From a virus: a DNA stretch of 48,301 nucleotides. Where the stretch lies: positions 1 through 48,301 of IMG/VR virus record IMGVR_UViG_3300033996_000130; one strand, given 5' to 3'. Below the pieces are notes generated by a model. It ran no database searches and was not told where the DNA came from. It saw only the letters and a list, made by a program, of their open reading frames with translations. This document shows, in pieces, positions 23,879-35,800 of this stretch; the stretch's first letter is position 1; the number at the start of each line of letters is the position of its first letter. A program made the translations under genes and the position numbers.

Positions 23879-26800
23879 ATGGCAACTAAGCCAGAGGATA
23901 TAAACCCGTTTGCTAAATTCGTTGAGCAACCGAAGGCTGAACCTACCACTGAAGCCAATCCTTTTGCACAATATGTTCCATATACAGTAGGCACTGGTCT
24001 AGGCGATGCCAGCAAAATGCTTGCTGCTGGCGCCATTCGTCCTACACTAGCCATCCCCCAAGGTCTTGAATCTGCTGCCAGAAACGTCCCAAGACAAGTA
24101 TTAGAACAACAGGGCATCCAGCCCGTTGAAAAGATTGGACCACTTACATTTGCAGAAGAGTTGGTTCGTACAGGACCAGCCCAACTATTTACCAATGTAG
24201 CCAAAGCCTTTGTTAAGAAAGCTACTGGCGAGTCTTTTGAGAAGCAACAAGAGCGCCAAAAAGAAAATGAAATAGCTTTAGACAGGGCTATTTCCAAAGT
24301 TCCTAGGATTCCTGGCACAGCAGAACTGGCTAAGTATGGCGAGGAAAAGTCAAAAGCCTTAACTGAAAGCGTATCTGAGGTAGGTAAAGCCCGTATTGCT
24401 GAGTCTCAAGTAGCAGGAAACATCCTTGAGGCTATTAAAAACCGTAGCGTTGAGAACCTTTCCTTTGGTAAAGACCCGTCTGTTATGGGTTATGCCCTAC
24501 AAGGATCTCAGATTCTTGGCTCATTAGCCCCTGTTATTGGCACAGCCTTACTTACTCGGAGTTCTAAAGCCGTAGGTACAGTCGGCTTTGGTATGGGCGC
24601 TGGTGAAGCCGTCCAAAATGCGCAAGAGTACATTGGCAAACTTAGTGATGCAGAGCTGATAGCAGCAAGCCCGTACTACAAAACAATGCTGGAAAAGGGC
24701 GTTTCGCCACAGGAAGCTCGTAAGGTTGTAACCGATAAAGCGGCTGAATACGCAGCCCAGCTACAAGGTTCAGTTGCTGCATTTGGCGATGTCATCACAG
24801 GTAAGTTGGTGACTGGTCAGTTTGACAAACTAATGACTGGACCAGTTAAGAACCGTTTAGGTCGCATTGCCTTGGGAACTACAGCTGGATCCTTGGAAGA
24901 GGGTACGCAAGAGTTCTTGGAAGGTATTGCCAGCGACATCGGTATTAACAAATCTGTTATTAAAGAGATTGGCGAAGAGTCCTTTGCCAACTTCGTGCTG
25001 GGCGCTATGGGCGGTGCTGGTCCAGGAGCATACCGTGGAGCAGTAGCCAAGACAGTGCAAGAGGCAAATGCCCCTAAACCTGTCAAGCCTACCAAAGAAG
25101 AGATAGATGCGCAGATGATCGCAAGTCTCACTGGAACAGGTGTTCCACCAGTTCCTCCTGTTGCCCCAACTGGAACAGGTGTTCCACCTGCGCCCCCAGC
25201 TGCTCCAGCTGCCACGGTAGAGGAAGATGATTTAGCTCCATCATCCATAGTTCCTCCTAGCGTAGTAGCTCCAGTAGCTGCTATGGTATCTACAGTAGGC
25301 TTAGACCCAGCCACTGCCCAGCGAGTAGAAAGTCTTAAAGCCGAACTTCAGATGATTGAAGCTAGGAAATCAGATCCTACTCGATTACTTAATGAGGGCG
25401 AACTAGAGTTCTATGCGGAAAGAGAAGCCGAACTTGCTAGGGAAATTACTGCCTTAGTAAGCCCACAAGCTCCAGCAGCTCCAGTAACTCCAGAAGCTCC
25501 TGCTGCGCCTGTTGAGCCAATAGGCGAAGATTTAATTGGCAAATTGCAAGATTTTGGTGAGGTTATTGAGTCACGCCAAGATGCAGAATCCCGTTTCTCT
25601 AACGGGGAACAAATATACGCCTTCCCAGAGCAGGACGAGCAACCATTCCTTATTCGCAATATAGATGAGCTATCAGCTTATACGCCAGATAGACTGTTGG
25701 CTTTACCTGCTGCAGCTGCAGAGGAAGTAGTTACTGAGCCAAAGGCAACAGAAACCCCTAACGTACTTAAACATGATGGCATAGAGTATGCTGATACCCC
25801 AAGAATTAAAAGCCTAATAGAAAAAGCTGAAGGTATTCAGTCTAATTTACCTCCTGTGCAGGAAGGCATGATACGACTGTATCGTGGCAACAGAGAGGGA
25901 GAAGTTGGTCAAAATCCATCTTTTACTAATTCATTGGTTGGTATTGCTTTACCGTTCCAAGAAAGTTATGGCGGCAGTTTATCGTATGTGGATATACCAA
26001 AAGCAGATTTAGCCAAATACGAAAGCACTACTGCAAGTGCGCCAGGTTCAGAATTTAGTTTGCCAGCGGAACTTGCGCAGCAAGCTAAAGAAATAAAAGC
26101 AACGCCTACCAAAGAAGAGCAGATTGCTATTAATAAAGCTCGTCAAGAAGAGCAAAAAGCTGCTGCAGAAGCTGAAAAAGCTAAAAAAGAAAAAGAGGAA
26201 AAAGAGAAAGCTAAACCTACTGGTGGACCAGCTATTGGTGGACCAGCTGCACCTACTGGTGGACCATCTACGCCTAAGAAGGTAGGTCCAACAGAAGAAG
26301 AAAAGAAAGCTAAAGAAGAAGAGAAGAAGGCTAGAGAAGAAGAGAAGAAAGCCAGAGAAGAAGAAAAAGCTCAAAAAGAAGAGCAAAAAAAGAAGATAGC
26401 TGAATTAAACACAAACCCAATGAAGGTTGCCATGGAAACTGGCAATGCGGATGCGGTTGCAACAATACTATACGGCAAAGCTGTTGATGAAAATTTATTT
26501 CCAGTTATTTTCCCAGAAGAAATGCTGCTGCGTATTCCAGTCGAAACAAGTCTGGTAAAGCAGATAGAAGATCAGCTAGTTAAAAACAAGTTCCGTATTA
26601 CTGACAGAGCAGTTCCAGCAACAACAGACGATCCTTCCTATGTAGGTCCTGAAAGAATTACCATATCTGCGTTATATAACCCAGAAAAAGTAAGCGTACA
26701 AGGTGGCGGTGCTGAGTTTTACAACAACCGTAAGGGGCAAATTACTGCTGCACCGTTACCAAAAGATGCCACAGAAAAACAAAAAGATGCGCTGGTAACT

Positions 26801-29800
26801 GAACTATTAGATCTTGCAAGCCCTAAAAAATTATTAGACATTGAATCTAATCCAAACAATACATTTGGCACATTGATGTTTAAAGAGGGCTTAGTATCTA
26901 AGATAAAGTCACCTGGAGACTATCTTTTTGAGTTAATTCAGTTGCCTACAAGAGCTGGCGGACAGTTTAATACTTACATTCCTTCTAAAGCGGGATATCG
27001 CCAAGCCATCAAATTAGTTATAGATGAAGGTAAAGAAGAGTTAGTTAGAAAATTACTAGTAGATTATGTAACGTCTTTACAAACTCTACAGTCTGTACTC
27101 AACGATCATTCTAATGTTACCCCTTTATACGATGCTTTGATGGCAAAGTATATAAAGGATCCGAATGCAGACCGAATACCTGATATATATACACCAGAAG
27201 GTGTAGATTTAAAAAATAAAATTGACGATGTAAGGCTGTATCAATTCATTCCTAAACTATTTTCTTTGTTTAGCCTTGATGAAAACTCTACTGATCAAAC
27301 AAACCGAATTGTAAAGAAAGACGCAGAAACTCCGCCAGAGCTAGGTAACATTATCAGACGTGGTATGCGTGACCATCGGCAGGGTCGAGATGTAGATGTT
27401 CAAGACTTTTTACAAACATTTAAATTTTTACCAGGCGGTATTGACTTTGGTAACTGGGTTAATCAGTCAGAGCGTACAGCCCATCTAAACGCAATTTACG
27501 ATGCGATGTATGACCTAGCAGACATTGCTGGTATAGCGCCAGAGATGCTAGGCTTGAATGAAAAGTTAAAACTAGCTGTAGGTGCGCAGGGGCGTGGTGG
27601 TAAAACTGCGGCTTGGTTTGTTCCTGCATACAATGAAATCAACTTAACAAAAACAAAAGGTGATGGAACATTAGGGCACGAATGGCAACATGCATTAGAT
27701 TTTAATTTAAGAACATCTGCCAACGGAAAAGTCTTAATGGCTGATACCGCAGCTACTTTACAGAGAATGATCACTGTAGAAAGAGTAGAAAGTAACTTAC
27801 GGTCAATCTTAACTAATACAGCAAATAGTGAAAACAACCGTAATACACCTCCCAAAAAAGCATTTTTTGATGCTATTTCAAATAGTCGGTATGGTGAAGC
27901 CCAAATTTATTCTAGTTCTTTTACTGATACACAATTTTACAAAGATGCTTTGCAATTAGATAGAAGCAGAGAAAAGCCATATTGGAGCACTGGAATAGAG
28001 CTGTTATCTAGGTCTTTTGAGTCTTTAATACATGATTTAGCAAAAGGTGGATCTCCATACCTAGTTGGACCAACAGTAGCAGATGGATATGTAACTAAAA
28101 AGAATGGATATCTTGGCACCACTTATCCAGCTGGCAAAGAGCGCCCCATAATCAATGAAGTATACCAACAGATGTTGGATCAAATTGATCCTAAGACTTT
28201 AGAGATAAAAACATACAAATTAGAAACTAAAATTATTAAGGTTGAAGATTTAGGATATGCAGTAGTTGATCAGTATTACCTTGATCGTGGTCGACTGGGT
28301 GGTTTGAATTGGTTTAAGACAGAAGAAGAAGCAAAAGAAGCTAAAGAACAACGTGACGGCACAGAAGAAATATTAACGCCACGGCTAATGCAAATTAGCA
28401 AGGTTAATCAAAGCATTATCAACATGGCACAACGTATTGATGCCATCATGGAAGAGATGGGCTTGTTCAAATGGCCCGAAATTAAAAATGGCTCAATGGC
28501 TGAGTCAATGTTCTACCACATGCGTCAAGGATGGTGGCCTAAAAACAACCGTGAGTTAGCCGAATATGGCATCAAAGCGTATCTGCAATCGCCTGAGCTA
28601 TTGGGATTCAATCCCCTAAAAAACCAAAGAGAAATAGACAATTACAAAATTGCTGACTTTGAGGGTGATCGAGTTAAGTTAAAGCAAACTCAAGAAGACT
28701 TTGAGGCAGCAGCTGTACGGTACATTAGCCAAGTCATTACCGATATGAGAGCAGAAGGTTCTGATACCAAGGCTATCTATGACCATATTGTAGGCTTGTA
28801 CCAAAATCAACCTACATTAGATGTTAAGTCAGTATTAAGCCAAACTAATAATGCTTACTCTACCCCATTGCCAATTGCATACCTTGCTGGCATGTTATCC
28901 CGTGTTAAATCTACTACAACAGTATTAGATCCAACTGGCGGTAATGGAATGCTAGTGGTTACGGCTAATCCCAAAAACGTAACAACAATTGAAATAGACC
29001 CGCATCGTGTTAATAATTTGAAGTTGATGCAAATGGGGGATGTAATTGAAGGGGATGCATTAGTAAAAATAAAGGACATCCAAGCTCAAAAAGTAGACGT
29101 AGTTCTTACCAACCCTCCATTTGGATCGCTTCCAACGCCTGTAGATGTTAAGTCTTGGACAGGACAAAATTACAAGATTGGTGCATTAGATCAGCTCATT
29201 GCAGCCGAATCATTGCGGACTATGGCAAATGACGGCAGAGCAGTTTTGATATTGGGATCTCATATCAAGCCAAACACTATTACATCGACAGATAGAGTGT
29301 TCTTAAATTGGCTGTACGGCAATTACAACGTTGCCGACCATTTTGAAATTGCTGGAAATCTATATCGTAAACAAGGTGCGTCTTTTCCGTTGCGTGTCTT
29401 GGTTATTGCTGGAAGAAATCAAACGGACAATGTTTACCCAAATGATTACGTTGTCAACAGACTAACGTCATTTGATGAATTATGGAGCAGATATGTTCAA
29501 GCCAGTGATCGTAGCGAACAAGTCGTGGTGGGTACCAGAAAACAACGGACGCCTACTGGCGGTGCAGATAGACCAACCACAGCAGTACCAACAGGCGATA
29601 ATCTCCAAGATGGCGAAACTGGCGGAGGAGTGGGGAGGGCTGGAGAGGGCGCTGGCGTCAGCGAACAATTACCTACGACAGGAGGGGTCAACGTACCTCC
29701 CAATGCCAGAAGACCTGGAGCAGCTGGTGGAGTTCGTGATACAGAACAACAGCAGGATAGCGGAGATGGTCAACGAGGGGGACCCAGAGGTGGCAAACCC

Positions 29801-32800
29801 AGCACCGCAGCAGGAAGCAATATATCAGGTGGAGAACCAGGAGATGAACTGGGAGGACTTTCTGACCTAGACTTAGACAATATATTTGAGAGTTTAGGTA
29901 AGAAACCAAAAACAGGCGAAACAAAAGAAAAAGCGCCTAAAGGGACTGGTGGTCCAAGAGCGCCTAGAACAACAGCGCCTAAGACTAAAACAGTTATTCC
30001 TAAAGAACTAGAAGGCTTAGGGCTTGAAGGTTTACTTGATGAACTAGATGCAGCATTAAATGGCAAAGCTCCAAAAGTAACAATTACAGAGCCGACTCCA
30101 GAAAACAGCGATGCTCGTTTAGACAAGCAAGCTCAAGAAGCAATGGATCGCATAGCGCAAAATGCAAAAAATACTAGCGATGATCCTAACAGTGGACTGT
30201 ATTCTAGAAAAGACAGTGAAGAGTACGCCAATGTAAAACCAATCATTCAAAAAGTTTGGGAAGCTGTTGGACAAAAGGTAAAAGATACTAAACAACGTAT
30301 CCAAATGGTTTACGATTTATTGGTTAAAAAGTTTGGTGATTTAATCAAAAGTTTTTTAAGAACTTATGTTAATGAACTAAGAGGAGTTGAGCAAAGAAGA
30401 CCTAAAAATCAAACTCCAGTACAAAGTGAGCCAATTGATACAGAGTCAAGAGTTGTTTACCTTGGCAAATCAAGGTTTGCAAGCGATGGTATTTACTTGC
30501 CTCGTGCTCAATCACAGCATGCGTATACAGCGTTAGAGAATTTAGAAGCCCAAGTTGGCAACATAGATGAATTTGTTGCTAAAGAGTTAGGCTATGCATC
30601 TGTTGAGCAGATGGCAAAAGGTCTTGCTGGCTATCAAATTGATGCGCTAGGTTTAGCAATTCAAGCCAATAAACTTGGAAAAGGCTTCATTATTGGAGAC
30701 GATACGGGCGTAGGCAAAGGTAGAACAGCTGCTGCCATGATTGTCTGGGCAAAGAAACAAGGCAAAGTACCCATCTTTGTTACCCTAAGTGATTCTTTGT
30801 ATACCGCAATGTATGCCGATTTAATAAACATTGGTCATGGCGACATTCAAGTAGCGATGACTAACGCTGATTCAAAGATAATTAAAGACGTTGGAGAAGG
30901 AAAGACAGAGTTAGTATTTGAGAATAAAAAAGGTGATAACGATAAGTTAATCAAATACATTACACAAAATAGAAAATTGCCTCCTGGCAAAGATGTTTTG
31001 TTTACTGCCTATTCTCAGTTAAATGGTGGCGTAGGATCTGCAGCAAGACAATCAGCAATAGCATCTTTAGTTGCAAGTGGAGATGCTGTACTAATTATGG
31101 ACGAAGCCCATAACGCTGCTGGTACTCCAACCGAAAAAGACTCAATGGGCCAGAATGCCTTCTTTATGTCTTTGTTAACAGGTGAAAACTTATTAGGCAA
31201 AGGTGAGGAAGTACCTGAAAGTTGGAAACCACCGCCCACTGTTTACTTATCTGCTACGTTTGCAAAACGTCCAGATAACATGCCTTTGTATATCCATACA
31301 AACTTACGTTATGCCGCAGACACTCCAGAAGAGCTAACAGCCTTGTTTGGTAAAGGCGTTAAAACGGATGTGTTGCAGCAAGTGTCTTCAGAGATGTTGG
31401 TAGAGTCTGGCTCTATGATACGCAGAGAAAGATCGTATGAAGGCGTAACAATGGATTTTGTCATTGACGATAAGAATACTGCCAGAGATACCAGAGAAGT
31501 TGACAAAGTTACAGAAATACTAAGATCCTTAGTTAATGCAGACCGAGCTTTTAAAGAGTGGATAAAAACTGAGGGCGGTAAAGATGCAGTAGTTAAGCTA
31601 GGTCCTCCAGGCTCGTATATGGGTAAGGTTGGACCAACAGCATTTAATGATACAAAAGCTAATTCATTTACTTCTGTTGTGCATAACTACATAGGATCTT
31701 TGCTGCTTTCCACTAAAACTCAAACTGCTGTAGACATGGTTGTTGAAAAACTTAACAACAATGAAAAAGTAGTTGTTGGATTGCAAAATACCAATGGCAG
31801 CGCACTAGAAGATTTTGTTGCGCAAAACAACATTAAAAAAGGCGATGACATACCTGACTTTGGATGGCAAACATTAATTAAACGTGCCATAAAATCCACT
31901 ACAAAAGTAACGTTAAAATCCGCTACTGGCGATAAAGACATGGATCAGGTTGTATATGTTCCTTATGAATTAATGCCACCAACTATCCGAGCTGGATATG
32001 AGAACGTTGAAAAGGCTTTAGAAAATTTCCAATCTGATTTGCCAGCTGCGCCAATTGATTACATACGCACAGAGTTAGAACAGAAATATGTATGGACTAT
32101 CAATGGCAAAACTCAAGTTGGGGATACGCCACCTGAAGGTGTAAAAGCAAGACATTTAGTTGTAAAAGAGATTACAGGCAGGAAGAATGGAATAGATTAC
32201 TCTGGCGATATACCAAAGTATGTAACTTTAGATAACCCTAGCCGTACAAGTATGATTTCGTCATATCAAAATGGCGATGAATCTAAAGCAGGTCCAATTG
32301 ATGTATTGATCATTAACTCTGCTGGCGCAACTGGAATATCGTTACATGCTTCAGTAGAAGCATTTGACCAACGCCCACGGCATATGATTGTTCTACAGCC
32401 ACATGGGGATATTAGTGTCTTTATTCAGTTATTAGGAAGGATACATAGAACTGGTCAGGTTGAATGGCCTTCGTTTACTATGTTAGCCACTGGAATACCA
32501 GCTGAAAGACGAATCTTAGCCATGTTGCGTAAGAAGTTGTCTAGCTTGAAATCCAATACTTCTGGCGGATCTAGCAGTACAAAAGTCGAAGGCGTAGATT
32601 TCATTAATATGTATGGCGATGTATCAACAGCCGAATATTTAAATGAACATCCAGACATCCAAGCCTTTTTAAGTGTGCCTCAATATTCAGACCCTGCAGA
32701 TGCAGCTGGATCGGATTTGGCTCATAAAGCATCTGGCACAGCAGGATTGCTATCTTCGGTAGATCAAAAAGAATTCTTTGATTCCATTGAAGCTAGTTAT

Positions 32801-35800
32801 ATTGCTGAAATAGATCTAAGGAATGCTACAGGAACTAACGCATTAGAAAGAAGGGTATTGCCGTTAGAAGCTGAAATCATCAAAGAAAACTTAATTGAAG
32901 AAGGTTTAGATAGTTCCAATCCATTCTTAACTGACGTAGTAATGGCGCAGTTTAACGTGGACATTATTGGCTCAATACCTACTGTACAGAACATAAAGGA
33001 TGACATCAGCCTTGCATTGAACGGCAGGACAGCTCAGGAAGTTGTTAATGAAATAGAGACAGAGCTAAGTAGCGTTTATATTGAAGTAAGAAACCAAATT
33101 GTTCTTAAGCAGCAAGCAATTGATGAAGCCATCAAAAATCCATTGGCTACTGAAAAAGATATAGAAGAGCTAAACAAACAAAAGACAGCGTTAGATAATC
33201 AATTTGCCACACTAAATGACCGTAAAGATAAAACTCTACAGGCATTAAGTAACACTTTTGCTATTGGAAATGGATTTGACTCTTTTATAGTTAACAGCGT
33301 TCCATCGTCTGCTGTAGTTATAGGCATAAAGGTAGATAAAGCACGGATAGGAAAATCAAAAACTGGTAATCCGTATTCGCCATCAAATTTCCAAATTATT
33401 ATCAAACGAAATATTCCTGAAGGTAGGATATCTCCAACTTTGGCAACATTAGAAGGCACATCGATTGAACGATCTAATCCTTCAATGAACCCTCCTTTAG
33501 AGGATTGGTTTGCATTGAAGTCGGTTACTGGTGGAAGAACAACTAGGTATATCGCTCTAGGAAACATATTACGGGCTGCCCAGTTGTTTGATACCAGTGG
33601 TGGTGAGATTGCTAAATTTACTTTACAAAATAGCAAAGAAGCAATATCTGGCGTAGTTATGCCATCTAAGTATGTGCCAGTGGCAATTAGCGAACAGCCA
33701 GTTCGGTTAAGAAATCCAGAGTCAGCAGTTCAATATTTATTAGCTATGTGGGATAGCATCGTACTAGCAAAATATAACGATACTCAAGTTGAATCATATA
33801 AAGAATTAAGTGATAGCTTGAAATCTTTAATGATTCCTAATTTGCCAAACCCTTATGATGGAGTAAAGAATAATACAAATGCTGTCATATTGCGTGGTTC
33901 AGCACAAATGTGGCAGTTGCGCATTGATCCGTATCGACCAAATAATTTCAAGGTAATCATTGCAGGAGATGTTCCAAAGAAATTAATAACTGCACCAATA
34001 CTTAAAACTTTAATTCCAAGAGGGCTTGCCAAAAAAGGTAACAAAGCCTATGAAATGGAAGGCGGGGATTCATTAACAGATCCAGAAAAAATCATAGCTT
34101 TAGTCAAGTTCTTACATAAAAATTACCCAGCTACAGTAGAAGCAGATAACGCTACGTTTGCTCGTGAAGTAATGAAGGTGGAGTTTGACTATAGTGAAAG
34201 TAAGAAAGGTTTAGCATCACGAGGCCCTGCAGAAGGCGGACAAACAGTTAAAGCTGTTGAAGAACAAGTTGTTCCTATAAAAGGAATTACAGTTAAGGTT
34301 CTCCAATCAGTGGATGAGTTGCCAGATAATACTGCGCCAGCGGACGTAGAGGGTATGTGGTTGTCGGGCAGAACTGTTTACTTAATTGCAGATAACCTAC
34401 CAAATGAGAGAAGAGTACAGGAAGTATTGGCGCATGAGGCTGTTGGTCACGCCCTTTTAGAAGAGATGTTGGGACCAAAGCTGATGTCAGAATTGGTCAG
34501 AAACGTTCAAAACTTAGAAAAGACTTCTAAACTTGTCAAGGAAATAGCCGCCAAAGTAGATCGCACACAGCCTGGCTTATCGCCAGAGCGTAGGGCAAAA
34601 GAAATCGTTGCGAACATGGCAGAACGTGGCATGTCTAAAGTAGGCTTAGTACAGCGTGTTATTCAGGCTATTCGCAATTGGTTAAGAGACCAAGGCTATA
34701 CAATTAGCTTCTCTGACCTAGACATCATTGAACTATTAAACTTTGCCGAAAACTATTTTGATCGTAAGGGAGCAGTTAGATTTCCTTCTTTACAACCTGC
34801 ACCAGCAAAGACTCAAGCAAAGACTCAGGCAGAAATCAATAGAGAGCGTCAGCAACAAAAGCGGGAAAAGGCTGTTGGATACTTCAGTAGAGATGGCGAA
34901 GGCAAGAACACTGAAGACTTCGACAAGCAATTTGAGGAAGATGGCTTTAATAATGCCCCACTAAGACCGTCATCTACAGTAAAAGACACCTTACTTGGCG
35001 GTGCAAAACAGGCAAAACAGGCTTACGATAACACCATAGATGCACCAGCCATGGCATATAAAGCCATGAGTGGCAAGCTGCTGCGTGGCATTACCTATGT
35101 TCGTAATAAGAACATTTGGTTTGGTGCTGGCTTGGAAATGGCTGAAAAGATTACCCAAAAGGCAGGTGGATTAGCTGGCAAACTGCGTGATGGCGAAGGT
35201 AGAGCTATGGCATCTATTGCCATTACCAATGCCCTACACGCTGGCAATATTGCTGTAGAGGTTATTAGACAGGGTTCATTGGCGTTTAATAGAGAAAGCC
35301 AGATGTTCCAAGCCATCAAACGTCCGTTCTCTATGGCTAACGTAGTCATCGAAAAATCAAAACTGATAGCCAGAGTTGGTGAGCAACGTGCCAATGACAT
35401 GATTCAGATGTTCTTTGAAGCCAAGCGCTCCAAGAGCATCAATGATGAATATCAGAAGATTGAGCAAGAAATTGCTCGTTTAGATCAACAGCGTCTTTCA
35501 CCAGGACTGGCGCCAGATCAGCTCAATCAAATTCTGAATGACCTTTTGGATGCCAAACAAGACTTGAAACAGATTGGTATTGCCAAGAAGAAGGTTCGCA
35601 TGAGTGAAAAGCAAATCGACTTCTACAGCAAGCTAGATGAAAAGCATCCAGAGCTGGGCAGCATGATGGAGAACTGGACTAGGGTTAATCAAAACATGAT
35701 TGACATGATGCTGTTCAGCAAGATCATCAGCAAGAAACGTGCAGAACGCCTCAAAGGTATCAAGGATTATGTTCCTTGGTATCGTATTCAAGACGATATG

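Noticed and set aside
26113-26413. Lys/Glu-rich part of the giant gene as a separate gene or repeat element
   Set aside because: It continues the same frame on both sides and is ordinary charged coiled coil; the opposite-strand Phe/Leu-rich frame is a shadow.
34743-34964. Second overlapping frame in the giant gene (73 codons)
   Set aside because: It starts with TTG, has no ribosome site, and the main frame there is normal protein, unlike the 29493 case.
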